The notes under the pieces were generated by a model. It had not been told where the DNA came from, searched no databases, and was given only the letters and a program-made list of their open reading frames with translations. Below are positions 16,889-25,299 of a stretch of 64,000 nt of DNA, in pieces. The stretch's first letter is position 1, and every line of letters starts with the position of its first letter. The translations under genes and the position numbers were made by a program. Source of the DNA: Acidobacteriota bacterium (lineage in GTDB: Bacteria > Acidobacteriota > Terriglobia > Terriglobales > Acidobacteriaceae). The stretch spans positions 1-64,000 of the forward strand of contig JAJXZL010000003.1 in NCBI GenBank assembly GCA_021780075.1. The letters are read 5' to 3'.

Positions 16889-17377
16889 CTACATCTTGTA
16901 GCGGCCCAAGTCCTCGTCATTCAGACCTTCGAGCCAACCCCGCAATTGCTCTGCTGTCGGACCTTCCGGCGGTCCCGAGGTATTTAGCCTGGCCGACTGC
17001 ATAACCTCTTCGGCAACATAAATCGGGCAATCCGCTCTCAGTGCCAGAGCAATCGCATCCGAAGGACGTGCGTCAATTACGATGGGCTCGTCTCCCTGGC
17101 GAATCCATAAGACGGCCAGAAATGTATCGTCTCGAAGTTCTGTAATCACAACGCGCTCGAGCGTTCCATTCATGTAATGAATTAAGTTTTTAGCCAAGTC
17201 GTGCGTCATCGGGCGCGGGGCTGTCGCCTTTTCGATTTCGATGGCGATGGCGTTGGCCTCGAAGATACCAACCCATATCGGCATAACGGATTCCGATGCG
17301 ACATCTTTAAGCACAACGATGGGCATGTTGGTGGCGGGGTCCATCATCAGGCCGCGTATTCTCACCTCAATATTCAT
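16889..17377 (-). CDS. DUF151 family bifunctional nuclease domain protein
   Basis: The start at ATG 17377 is set by GGAGGGA nine bases upstream. The 162-residue protein matches the BFN/DUF151 family: MNIEVRIRGL opening, PIWVGIFEANAIAIEIE core, TRPMTHDL-like segment and ARPSDAIALALR motif. Members have been reported to show RNase/DNase activity in plants and archaea; the bacterial role is unclear. It is 25 bases downstream of miaB in the same direction, so both are probably co-transcribed, hinting at RNA metabolism. Confidence 0.88.
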   Translation of the reverse strand: MNIEVRIRGLMMDPATNMPIVVLKDVASESVMPIWVGIFEANAIAIEIEKATAPRPMTHDLAKNLIHYMNGTLERVVITELRDDTFLAVLWIRQGDEPIVIDARPSDAIALALRADCPIYVAEEVMQSARLNTSGPPEGPTAEQLRGWLEGLNDEDLGRYKM

Positions 17378-17402
17378 GTGTCTCCCTCCTGCGCCACGCT
17401 GT

Positions 17403-18722
17403 TTAGACGGCTTCACCTACCAGACTGTTGGGAAACGTGCCGGTAATTTTAACTTGCGCGTAGCTGCCCGGGGCTGGGGCTATGGGCTGAGCGCTGGTGA
17501 AATTCACAGGTTTGTTCTGACTGCTGCGCCCCGCGATCTGCCCCCTGGCCGGATTCATTCCTTCAATCATCACTTCAATAATCTGGCCTATGTGCTTTGC
17601 ATAATTGGTCCTTTGAATTTCTCGCTGCCGGTCAAGCAGGACCTGGAGCCGTTGTGCCTTTTCCGCTTCTGGAATCGAATCAATCATCGTCAGGGCCGGC
17701 GTATTCGGACGGGCTGAATATTTGAATCCGAACACGCAATCGTACTCGACCTCTGCCAGAAGGTCCATAGTTTCTATGAAATCATCCGGCGTCTCTCCTG
17801 GAAAGCCCACGATGATGTCAGTAGAGAGTGAGATGGGCCGCCTAGCCGCCTTGATCCAGCTGATACGTTCCAGGTACCACTCGCGCGTGTATTCCCGCGC
17901 CATGAGCTTCAGCACGCGAGACGAGCCTGACTGCACGGGCAGATGCACATGGTCGCAAAGCGTGGGTACGGCGTCGATGACCTCGACAATATCGCGGGTA
18001 AAGTCGCGGGGGTGGCTGGTTGTAAAGCGCACGCGGCGGATGCCGGTCACCTGCCCTACGCTGGCCAGCAGTTCCGCAAAGCTCGACTTCCCTTCCGGGT
18101 CGCGATAGCTGTTGACATTCTGGCCGAGCAACTGAATCTCGGTGTATCCCATGTCAGCAATGCGGCGCGCCTCGGCAAGCACTGAAGCAGAGCCGCGGCT
18201 TCGCTCCTTCCCGCGCGTGTACGGCACGACGCAGTAGGAACAGAACTTATCACAGCCTTCGATAATCGTTATATAGCCGCGGTAGGGGTTCTGCCGGGCG
18301 GTAAACTCCGTCTCGAAGGTCTCGTCGGTCTGGCGATCGTCCAGGCCTGTGACCCGTGTTTCGCCTGATTCCAGCCGCGCCAGCATCTCAGGCAATTTGC
18401 GGTAGGAGGCGGAGCCGGAGACCAGCGAGACGTACGGCGCGCGCTCGAAAATCTTGGCGCCCTCCTGCTGGGCTACACAGCCCAGCACGCCGAATCTCTT
18501 ACCGGACTTGTGCAGCTTTTTGTAGTCGTTAAGGCGGTTAAAGACCTTCTGCTCTGCTTTGTCGCGGATGGAACAGGTGTTGTAGAGGATAAGGCCGGCA
18601 TCGTCCTCTGTTTCGACCTGGCGGTAGCCTTGCTGCAGGAGCGTACCAATCACCTTTTCGGAGTCATGGGCATTCATCTGGCAGCCAAAGGTCTCAAGAT
18701 AGAAGGTTTTTTCGGTTGCCAT
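17403..18722 (-). CDS. miaB: tRNA-2-methylthio-N6-dimethylallyladenosine synthase MiaB
   Basis: MiaB is a radical-SAM methylthiotransferase that adds the 2-methylthio group to i6A37 in tRNAs reading UNN codons. The start is taken at ATG 18722 (MATEKTFYLETFGCQMN); the ORF-track extension upstream runs into the promoter. Domains: UPF0004 with three cysteines (FGCQMN, YNTCSIR, LGCVAQQEG), radical-SAM CxxxCxxC (CDKFCSYC) and a C-terminal TRAM domain. The 439-residue length is normal. It is followed by the DUF151 gene 25 bases away and diverges from the methyltransferase at 18892. Confidence 0.96.
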   Translation of the reverse strand: MATEKTFYLETFGCQMNAHDSEKVIGTLLQQGYRQVETEDDAGLILYNTCSIRDKAEQKVFNRLNDYKKLHKSGKRFGVLGCVAQQEGAKIFERAPYVSLVSGSASYRKLPEMLARLESGETRVTGLDDRQTDETFETEFTARQNPYRGYITIIEGCDKFCSYCVVPYTRGKERSRGSASVLAEARRIADMGYTEIQLLGQNVNSYRDPEGKSSFAELLASVGQVTGIRRVRFTTSHPRDFTRDIVEVIDAVPTLCDHVHLPVQSGSSRVLKLMAREYTREWYLERISWIKAARRPISLSTDIIVGFPGETPDDFIETMDLLAEVEYDCVFGFKYSARPNTPALTMIDSIPEAEKAQRLQVLLDRQREIQRTNYAKHIGQIIEVMIEGMNPARGQIAGRSSQNKPVNFTSAQPIAPAPGSYAQVKITGTFPNSLVGEAV

Positions 18723-18891
18723 AGCAATTTTGAGTATATCGTGCCGTAAATTGAACCGGAACGCCAAATGGCCTCCCCCGAATCGACGGTCACTGCGAAG
18801 AGTCCGTCCGTCCCATATAATCGCGTGTTGACAGATGGTCGCATTTACCTGTTTTTGAGGGATTGATCTCGCACATTGCGAGGAGTAAATC

Positions 18892-19524
18892 ATGCAGAAT
18901 GAGCACGAAACGCCTGAGGCAAAGGCGCATTGGGATGGTGTCTACGGCCGCGTGGCACATGATGCGGTGAGCTGGTATCGGCCGCACCTTGACACCTCGC
19001 TGCGGTTGATCCACGGCGCCGTGGGCCCGGAGGCATCCGTGATCGACGTGGGCGGAGGCCACTCAACCCTGGTGGACGACCTCCTTCAGCAGGGCTTTCG
19101 GAATATCACGGTGTTGGATGTTTCAGATATAGCTCTCAGCCATAGCCGGCAGCGACTCGGGCAGGCAGCCAAATCGGTGACCTGGCATGCAGGCAATATC
19201 CTGACGGCTTCCCTGCCGCATGGCGGCTACGACGTGTGGCATGACCGTGCCGTCTTCCACTTTCTGCTCGATCCGCAGCAACGCATCGACTATGCCCGGC
19301 AACTAGAGCACGCCCTGCGTCCGGGGGGACACCTGGTGATGGCAACCTTTGGCCCGCAGGGGCCAATGAAGTGCAGCGGACTGGAAGTTTGCCGCTACGA
19401 CGCCGAGTCACTGGCTAAGCTTTTGGGACCTCGGTTCCATCTGGTCGAAAGCCTGCTTGAGATGCACCACACACCCTCTGGAGGGCAACAGCAGTTTCTC
19501 TATTGCCACTTCATCTTTTCCTGA
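18892..19524 (+). CDS. Class I SAM-dependent methyltransferase
   Basis: The 210-residue protein has the SAM-binding motif I (VIDVGGGHSTLVDDLL), an acidic end of beta-2 (VLDVSD) and a motif near HDRAVFHFLLDPQQR. GAGGAG lies six bases before the ATG. A TATAAT at 18816-18821 in the 169-base divergent gap with miaB may be its -10. The substrate cannot be told; such short stand-alone enzymes often act on small molecules. It is convergent with the cytochrome c gene. Confidence 0.85.
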   Translation: MQNEHETPEAKAHWDGVYGRVAHDAVSWYRPHLDTSLRLIHGAVGPEASVIDVGGGHSTLVDDLLQQGFRNITVLDVSDIALSHSRQRLGQAAKSVTWHAGNILTASLPHGGYDVWHDRAVFHFLLDPQQRIDYARQLEHALRPGGHLVMATFGPQGPMKCSGLEVCRYDAESLAKLLGPRFHLVESLLEMHHTPSGGQQQFLYCHFIFS

Positions 19525-19547
19525 GAGGGCTGCTGCGAGAGTCGCTC

Positions 19548-19925
19548 TCAGCGCAGGCCGGTGTGCAGATAAGCCAGCAGCGACGCCATTTGTTCATCCG
19601 TAAAGCGCCCCGCAAACGACGGCATCATTCCCTTGCCCGAAAGCACTACACGCTCCACCTCGGCGTCAGTGGCCGGAATGCCGCTGGGCAGCGTGGCATG
19701 CGCGAAGACACCATGCAGATCCGGCGGAACCTTTTTGAGTGCGAGGTCGTTGTCTTCATGACAGTGGGCGCAGCGAACCTGATAGATGTGCTTTCCTTTC
19801 GCTTCCTGCTCAGTAAGCGCGGATGCTCCGTGACAGCCGGCGAGCCCGCGAACACCAGCCGCGAGCGCAACAAGAAAGAGAGCCCACTGGCACGGCCGCC
19901 TGAGCAGTTGCATTACTTCAACCAT
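19548..19925 (-). CDS. Small class I cytochrome c, probable lipoprotein
   Basis: One heme-binding CAHCH motif follows KHIYQVR, and a distal Met is available in [14 protein letters not shown], the usual arrangement of a single-domain c-type cytochrome. The N-terminus (start ATG 19925, with GGGAGG upstream) has a hydrophobic signal ending in LAGC, a lipobox, so the protein is probably tethered to a membrane facing the periplasm. It overlaps by eight bases the stop end of the superoxide dismutase remnant just upstream, which suggests the two were once co-transcribed. Electron-transfer partners are not visible. Confidence 0.85.
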   Translation of the reverse strand: MVEVMQLLRRPCQWALFLVALAAGVRGLAGCHGASALTEQEAKGKHIYQVRCAHCHEDNDLALKKVPPDLHGVFAHATLPSGIPATDAEVERVVLSGKGMMPSFAGRFTDEQMASLLAYLHTGLR

Positions 19926-20151
19926 GGGCCTCCCGAGCAAACTTCCCACTCCTGTAATCCCAGTTGAGCACCTGGAAAAGCGCCTTTACATCGTCAGCGC
20001 GGCAGACAGTTCTCCCTGCCAGCTCAGCGTGCTCGACCACAGCGGCATTCAGGTTATTCCAGTATGCAGGGCGGTGTTTGTCGTGGCGCAGGTGCATGGT
20101 TTCAGCGTCGCAGTCTGGCTCCAGTGCGTCGTAGGCGTACAAATTTCGCAT
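19918..20151 (-). pseudogene. Superoxide dismutase (Fe/Mn type) remnant with internal deletion
   Basis: The first 45 residues ([31 protein letters not shown]) are clearly the N-terminus of an Fe/Mn superoxide dismutase, with one metal-ligand His region kept. The last about 22 residues ([12 protein letters not shown]...F) resemble the family C-terminus (YI-AFWNVVNWD). The roughly 110-130 residues between them, including the conserved DVWEHAYY metal-binding segment, are missing, so a 77-residue frame joins the two ends. It cannot bind the full metal site and should be inactive. I read this as an in-frame deletion product. A deliberately short homologue is less likely. Confidence 0.7.
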
Positions 20152-20363
20152 GCAAGGCTTCAGTCAGAGGCAAAGTGCTCGCGACCCCGCCCATATGTTG
20201 ATCGCAGTTCGTCGGACCATCATGGTTCCGGTCCCTCTTGTTGCCGCTGCGTGGCGGCACGGAAGGTCTGTGGGGATGCGGAACACTGCGTCAAATTATA
20301 TTGAGTTGAACGACGCGACGACTAGTCGGCCCATGCGGCAATCGCATTCAGTATCCTGAAGCC

Positions 20364-20795
20364 ATGATGGTACGAGACGAAAAATTGACGCCTCTGGCTC
20401 ACGGAGCCCACAATCGCTGCTTCGGCTGCGGCCCGGCAAACCCGGGTGGATTGCACCTCGAGTTTCTGCTCTCCGACGACAATACTGTCGTCTGCAGGGC
20501 AACGATTCCGGACATATTTGAAGGACATCCCGGCTATCTGCATGGCGGCATCATTGCTACCCTGCTGGATGAAACCATGAGCAAAGCGGTGCGCGTTCGA
20601 GGCCTGACAGCGATGACGCGCCACATAGAAATTGACTACCGGAGGCCGGTTCCCAGCGGAGCGCCCATTCGCATGGAAGGTCGCGTGGTTCATGATGAGG
20701 GCCGCAAGCACTGGGTAGAGGCTTGGATTTTCGCAGACAAGGAAACAGCACTGGCGCACGGCAAAGGGTTGTTTGTTGAGGTTCGGCCGCGATAG
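20364..20795 (+). CDS. PaaI-type hotdog-fold acyl-CoA thioesterase
   Basis: The 143-residue single hotdog domain carries the 4HBT/PaaI signature: HPGYLHGGIIATLLDETMSKAV, with the catalytic-type HGG-x-DE arrangement, then IDYRRPVPSGAPIRMEGRV. The N-terminus has a paired-cysteine segment NRCFGCGPANPGGLHLEF typical of a subgroup. It would hydrolyse acyl- or aryl-CoA thioesters; the substrate is unknown. It stands alone and is convergent with flgE. Confidence 0.88.
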   Translation: MMVRDEKLTPLAHGAHNRCFGCGPANPGGLHLEFLLSDDNTVVCRATIPDIFEGHPGYLHGGIIATLLDETMSKAVRVRGLTAMTRHIEIDYRRPVPSGAPIRMEGRVVHDEGRKHWVEAWIFADKETALAHGKGLFVEVRPR

Positions 20796-20881
20796 CGCAC
20801 CAAGGAAACCCATGGCAGGGTGGCGCCACGACCAGCGCTGATCACATGCTGGACTGGCGCCGCTTTGATCCTGCAATTGCG

Positions 20882-22159
20882 CTAGTGAATCATATTGATC
20901 GTTTCCTGCGTCACCGTGTCGAAGGTGGTTACGGCCTTGGAGTTTGCCTCAAAGGCGCGCTGGGCGATGATGAGGTTTGAGAACTCGGACGAAATGTTGA
21001 CGTTGGACTCCTCCAGCGCCCCATCCTGCAGCGTTCCCAAGCCGGCTGTTCCTGAGGTACTGATGGAAGCAGCCCCACTGGCCATCGTGGTCGCGTAGTT
21101 GCCTCCGCCTAGCATTCTCAACCCCTGCACATTGGTCACATTGGCCAGCGCCAGTTGTCCCACCGCCAATTGCTGCCCGTTGGAGAAGGTTGCTGAAACA
21201 GTCCCGTCGGAACTGATGGTGAAGTTTTGATATTGGCCGCTGTCGTAGCCATCCTGCGTGGTCGCGCTTGTCGCGGAAGCGGCGTCCACCTGGCTGATCG
21301 TAGGCGTTCCGCCGGTGCCCAGCAGGTTCCACTGCATATTGAGATTGGCAGCACCGTCAGCCAGTCCGCTGAAGCTGACCGGTATGGAGGAGATGTCTCC
21401 TGCCGCGGTTCCAACCGTGGTCGCAGCGCCGCCTGCGGGGGTCACCGTGGTGAGATTGCCGCTGGAATCAAAATTCATGGTTCCGGTCACCGGCGTTGAG
21501 ATGCCTGAGGCAAAGTCCGCCGCCGGCAACGCAGCTGAGTAGCTCCACGTGTTCGTGCCCGCCTGCGTGTAGGTTACCGTCGCAACATGGCTCACCCCCA
21601 GCGAATCATAGATCGTAATCTGCGCGGGAAACTGCGTACCTGTTGCCGACGTGGCGTTGAGGTTCGCGGTCATGTTCATGGTCGTGGTTGCCTTCGGGGG
21701 TTCCACCTGGCCTACGGGAATGCTGACTTGCGCGAGCGGCGAGTTGGTGTTGACCACGCCATTCACTGCCGAGTAACCCATCACACCCATACCACTCTCG
21801 GTCACAAGATTGCCGCTGGAATCAAGTGAGAAGTTGCCGGCACGCGTGTACTCATTCACGCCGTTATTATTCACCACAAAAAAGCCGTTGCCGTTGAGCG
21901 CTACGTCAGTGGCGGTGCCAGTGGAATTGAGTGTGCCCTGCGTGAAGTCGGTTGCGATCGAGGAAACCTGCGTGCCGGCGCCGACCTGGATCGGGTCACC
22001 CGACCCGGCAGCTCCGATTTGTTGATAGAACAGGTCAGAGAAATTCGCAGTCTGCCCCTTGAATGCCGTCGTGTTCATGTTCGACAGATTATTCGCAATG
22101 GTATTCAAGGCCGTCGAATCGGATTCGAGGCCGGTCAGCGGGATAAAGAAGCTCGCCAT
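20882..22159 (-). CDS. flgE: Flagellar hook protein FlgE
   Basis: FlgE polymerises into the hook that joins the flagellar rod to the filament. The 425-residue protein has the N-terminal rod/hook signature (FFIPLTGLESDSTALNTIANNLSNMNTTAFKGQ), a Thr/Ser/Ala-rich middle, and the conserved C-terminal helix (ALEESNVNISSEFSNLIIAQRAFEANSKAVTTFD). It is the last gene of the leftward flagellar cluster, 96 bases after flgD. The length is that of a standard hook protein, longer than FlgF/FlgG rods. The upstream region reads AACAGGAGAACC before the ATG. Confidence 0.96.
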   Translation of the reverse strand: MASFFIPLTGLESDSTALNTIANNLSNMNTTAFKGQTANFSDLFYQQIGAAGSGDPIQVGAGTQVSSIATDFTQGTLNSTGTATDVALNGNGFFVVNNNGVNEYTRAGNFSLDSSGNLVTESGMGVMGYSAVNGVVNTNSPLAQVSIPVGQVEPPKATTTMNMTANLNATSATGTQFPAQITIYDSLGVSHVATVTYTQAGTNTWSYSAALPAADFASGISTPVTGTMNFDSSGNLTTVTPAGGAATTVGTAAGDISSIPVSFSGLADGAANLNMQWNLLGTGGTPTISQVDAASATSATTQDGYDSGQYQNFTISSDGTVSATFSNGQQLAVGQLALANVTNVQGLRMLGGGNYATTMASGAASISTSGTAGLGTLQDGALEESNVNISSEFSNLIIAQRAFEANSKAVTTFDTVTQETINMIH

Positions 22160-22255
22160 CTTGGTTCTCCTGTTGGTTTCTTAAGAAATGTTGGACAGGC
22201 CATTACGGCCAATTGCTGACGCAACCTGACGGAAGCGCCGCCAGATGCTGTAGGT

Positions 22256-22798
22256 CTATGCGGGGCCAGCCTTGCCGCTTAGAGACAGGGCCACGCGTTC
22301 CGCGGCTGGATTCGATCTGGGAACGCCAAGATTCCCGGGAGCAAATTGCGCTGCCATACCGTGCGACAAAACTCCCCCGGATGAAGTTGGCGCCTCGGCG
22401 TGGTGTGGAGTGGTCTCCACCTGCGGGGACGCGCCTGTGCCGCTCGCACTCACAGCAGAAGCGCCCGTGCCCTGGCTCAGGCCTCCACTCACCGTCGTAC
22501 CGCTGCCGGAACCTGCCGCTCCGGAAAGCGTCTGGTTGATGGAGATGAGCTGTTCCAGGCTGTTTACGTTGACCAGTTGGTTGATGTACTCGTTGGGATC
22601 GCTGTTTGCCGTCGGGTCCTGGTTCTGCATCTCGGTCACCAGAAGGGTAAGAAAGTCGTTGGCCGAGATGGTTGCCGAACTCGTATTTGCAGTGCCGTCT
22701 GTCCCGCTTGTCGAACTGCTCGTGGTCATGGGAGAAGCGCCCCTCAGCGCCTGCGCACCCAACGATGGATGATTCCATATCCCTGTTGTCGCTACCAC
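22256..22798 (-). CDS. flgD: Flagellar hook-capping scaffold protein FlgD
   Basis: FlgD caps the growing hook and guides FlgE assembly. The diagnostic segment is NDFLTLLVTEMQNQDPTANSDPNEYINQLVNVNSLEQL. I moved the start to GTG 22798, which has AGGAGG five bases upstream, giving 180 residues; the ORF-track start at 22885 lacks a signal. The C-terminal part after about residue 105 is low-complexity (Gly/Ser/Ala/Thr) and the usual FlgD Ig/tudor-like domain is missing or very degenerate, as in other short FlgD proteins. It lies between fliK and flgE. Confidence 0.92.
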   Translation of the reverse strand: MVATTGIWNHPSLGAQALRGASPMTTSSSTSGTDGTANTSSATISANDFLTLLVTEMQNQDPTANSDPNEYINQLVNVNSLEQLISINQTLSGAAGSGSGTTVSGGLSQGTGASAVSASGTGASPQVETTPHHAEAPTSSGGVLSHGMAAQFAPGNLGVPRSNPAAERVALSLSGKAGPA

Positions 22799-22891
22799 GC
22801 TTCCTCCTTGTTCTTCTTTGCGTCGTTCTTGCTTGCTGCAATCCTCTATGTGCCAGAGACTCTGCGTCCGGCAATTCCTCTGCACGCCGCC

Positions 22892-24664
22892 TCACACGAT
22901 CACAGAGATGGAAACACCTTCAGACGCAATCTCAGTCGATGGCGCGCCTGCACTGCTAACGCCAACCGCGGCCTGGGGGCGGTTCGCGGCTGTCATTGTG
23001 AATGCGCCGTCTCGCGCGTCAGCCTCCTGCTGCGGCTCTCCTTGTCTCGTATTCTGTCCTGCACCCTGTCCCATTCCCTGCCCTGCCCACTGTCTCTCCT
23101 GTGCGGCCAGCGTGAGTGTCGCCACGGGTGTGTGATGTTCAGTGAGGTAGGCGTGCAATCCCGCGAGGTGCGTGCCGAGAGACTGCGCCGCGTCTGCCGA
23201 CCCTGGCACAAGTGCTGCATGAATACCCTTCGCATCGGCCAGCGCGCGCACCGCGATCCAGCCAAGCGACGGATCCTGAAAGCCTGCTTCCGCCTGGTGT
23301 GCGCTGACATGAGTCCACGTGGGCGCTCCTTTGTTGCCTATCGAGTCAAGGGCCGCAAAGGTTTCGTAGGGAGACAGACTTTTCGTGCCGCTTGGCGGCA
23401 AGCCTGGGTTTAAACCGCTGTTTCCCTGCGTGTCACTTGCAGCATGAGCCGGCGACGCGTCGTGAGATCCCGTCGCTCCCGGTTGAAACGGCGTCGAAGC
23501 AACCGTCTGAATTGCAGCGGGATGTACAGCTTGCGTCGCCGAGGCGTGAAGCGCATTGGTGCGCGTTTGAGCCGTCTCCACTTTGCTCGCAACGCCATTG
23601 CTGCCGGACGCTGGCTTCTCCTCTGCCGCGGACGACGCTGCGACGTCCGCTGTCTTCTTCTGCGGAGTCGAAGATGAAGCGCTGAGTGCTGGCGATTTGC
23701 TTGCTTCTGCGTGCCCTGACAAGGATGGAGCCATGCTTGTCCCGGCATTCTCTGCTTGGCTTGAGGCCGGCGAAGTTCCTTGCAGTGCTCCGCTCGCTAC
23801 CGCAGGCTCCTTGCCGTTGCTGCCGGGCTGCGCATCCGGACCAATCGACGATGCACTCATGGCCGGATCAAAAGCTGGCCCGAAAGCGGGCTTTGTGCGC
23901 GAAGGAATTTCACCTGCGCCTGGCCCTACGGAGCCAGTTCGCGTGTCAGTCAGAGCGGCGGCCCCGTTCCTGGTTGAGAAGACCTGCGGACTCGAACCCG
24001 ACGCGTTGACCAAGAATCTCGCCTTTGCCTTGCAGTCCGTCGAGGAAGACGTGCGCACGGGTGCTGGAACGCGCACTGGCTGTGCGGGCATCACCATGGG
24101 AACCGATGGCTGTGCCGCTGTCCTCTGCGCGGAGTTTGTGGAGTGCGTCTCGTTCTTTGCATCCTTGCGCTCATGCCCGGTCCGTGTGGCCTTGCCGGGC
24201 TCCGATGCACCTTTCTTCAACGTACTTGCAACGGGCTGGCCGGACGCTTGCAATGAAGCCGTCCCCGGGTCAACCGCGGCCCGTGCAATCGCACTGCGCG
24301 GGGCTATCGCCTTTGCTGATGTGGCGACTCCGTCAGGATGCCGCTGCGGTACAGTCTCCAGGGGCAGACCGACGCGGTTCATCGGCGTACCTGCGACTTT
24401 CATGGTTCCTTGCGCCTGCCCTGAAACATCCCGCGCTGGCCCTGGCTTTGCGGTCTTCTCAGCACACGCTTCGGGCATGCCAGGAGCCACCAGAATGGAC
24501 CGCAAGCTCGAACCAAAACTCCGCTCTCTCGCTGACGACATGGCCGCCTTTAATCCAGCACCGTGGCTGAGGCCATTCGGAGCGCCGGTTGCTGTGCCTG
24601 ACGCGGAGGCGAGTTCTGCGGATGCGAGCTTGATCACAGCGGAACCTGTCATGCGGTAAGTCAT
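22892..24664 (-). CDS. fliK: Flagellar hook-length control protein FliK
   Basis: FliK measures hook length and switches export specificity. The 590-residue product is dominated by Ala/Ser/Pro/Gly-rich low-complexity sequence, as is usual for the FliK ruler. The C-terminal about 130 residues contain the recognisable domain core (LRALADAKGIHAALVPGS, LHAYLTEHHTPVATLTL) and a Gln/Gly-rich tail. Assignment rests on this weak domain plus its place between fliJ and flgD, the standard FliK position. No strong ribosome binding site precedes ATG 24664, so the start is uncertain by a few codons. Confidence 0.82.
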   Translation of the reverse strand: MTYRMTGSAVIKLASAELASASGTATGAPNGLSHGAGLKAAMSSARERSFGSSLRSILVAPGMPEACAEKTAKPGPARDVSGQAQGTMKVAGTPMNRVGLPLETVPQRHPDGVATSAKAIAPRSAIARAAVDPGTASLQASGQPVASTLKKGASEPGKATRTGHERKDAKNETHSTNSAQRTAAQPSVPMVMPAQPVRVPAPVRTSSSTDCKAKARFLVNASGSSPQVFSTRNGAAALTDTRTGSVGPGAGEIPSRTKPAFGPAFDPAMSASSIGPDAQPGSNGKEPAVASGALQGTSPASSQAENAGTSMAPSLSGHAEASKSPALSASSSTPQKKTADVAASSAAEEKPASGSNGVASKVETAQTRTNALHASATQAVHPAAIQTVASTPFQPGATGSHDASPAHAASDTQGNSGLNPGLPPSGTKSLSPYETFAALDSIGNKGAPTWTHVSAHQAEAGFQDPSLGWIAVRALADAKGIHAALVPGSADAAQSLGTHLAGLHAYLTEHHTPVATLTLAAQERQWAGQGMGQGAGQNTRQGEPQQEADARDGAFTMTAANRPQAAVGVSSAGAPSTEIASEGVSISVIV

Positions 24665-24771
24665 TACAGATTGCGTGCCAAATGTCGCTAAAAAGGATTA
24701 GAAGATTATCAGTTAAGGGGCCGTCATGCCCGATTTCGATGCGCCATCCGATTGCGCGCCATTGATTTCTT

Positions 24772-25296
24772 TTAATTTTTCTCTGGATTGGATTGATGTC
24801 CTCGACCTGCGCGATTCGATGAGCCGACGCCTTGTGTGTCCGCGCACGGTTTTGGTTTCCTGTTCGCTTGCGGAGTGCGCGAGCGGTGCCACTCGTCCAG
24901 AGCCTGTTGTCCGCGGCGCTCGGCTTCGATAGCGTTCATCGCCTCCGCCGCCTCAATCAGTGTCTCTGCCTGGCGGCGCTCCACCCGCCGCGCGAGGAAA
25001 CTCTGCTGCAGAATCTCCACTTGTTGCTTGACACCATCTCTTCTCTCTTTCAACACCTTGCCGTGGCGAATCGCAGCGAGCGACTCTTCCAAACCGGCAA
25101 GCCTGTCGGGCAGTTCACCGTTCAGCGCGCTGGACGACACCAGCTGCCGACCCTGCCGATCGCGCCCAGCAGCAACAACCACAGCCTTCTCCAGGCAACT
25201 CAGCTCTCCAATGACGGATTCGAGAGCTGCCCGGCTCTGCTCTTCTTCCAACTCCCTGATGCGAAGCAGGCGGCGCAACGCGCGCGAAACAGGCAC
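24772..25296 (-). CDS. fliJ: Flagellar export chaperone FliJ
   Basis: The 174-residue, highly charged, almost continuous coiled coil (MPVSRALRRLLRIRELEEEQSRAALE...) has the length and helical character of FliJ, the central stalk that links the FliI hexamer to FlhA. Sequence conservation in the family is poor. The strongest evidence is position: its start lies three bases after the fliI stop, directly downstream of fliH-fliI. Confidence 0.85.
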   Translation of the reverse strand: MPVSRALRRLLRIRELEEEQSRAALESVIGELSCLEKAVVVAAGRDRQGRQLVSSSALNGELPDRLAGLEESLAAIRHGKVLKERRDGVKQQVEILQQSFLARRVERRQAETLIEAAEAMNAIEAERRGQQALDEWHRSRTPQANRKPKPCADTQGVGSSNRAGRGHQSNPEKN

Positions 25297-25299
25297 GGC

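Noticed and set aside
24665-24690. TGGCAC-GCAAT-CTGT before fliK on the minus strand, resembling a sigma-54 promoter
   Set aside because: The -24 half is perfect, but the invariant GC of the -12 element is GT and the start site would fall in or after the fliK start codon.
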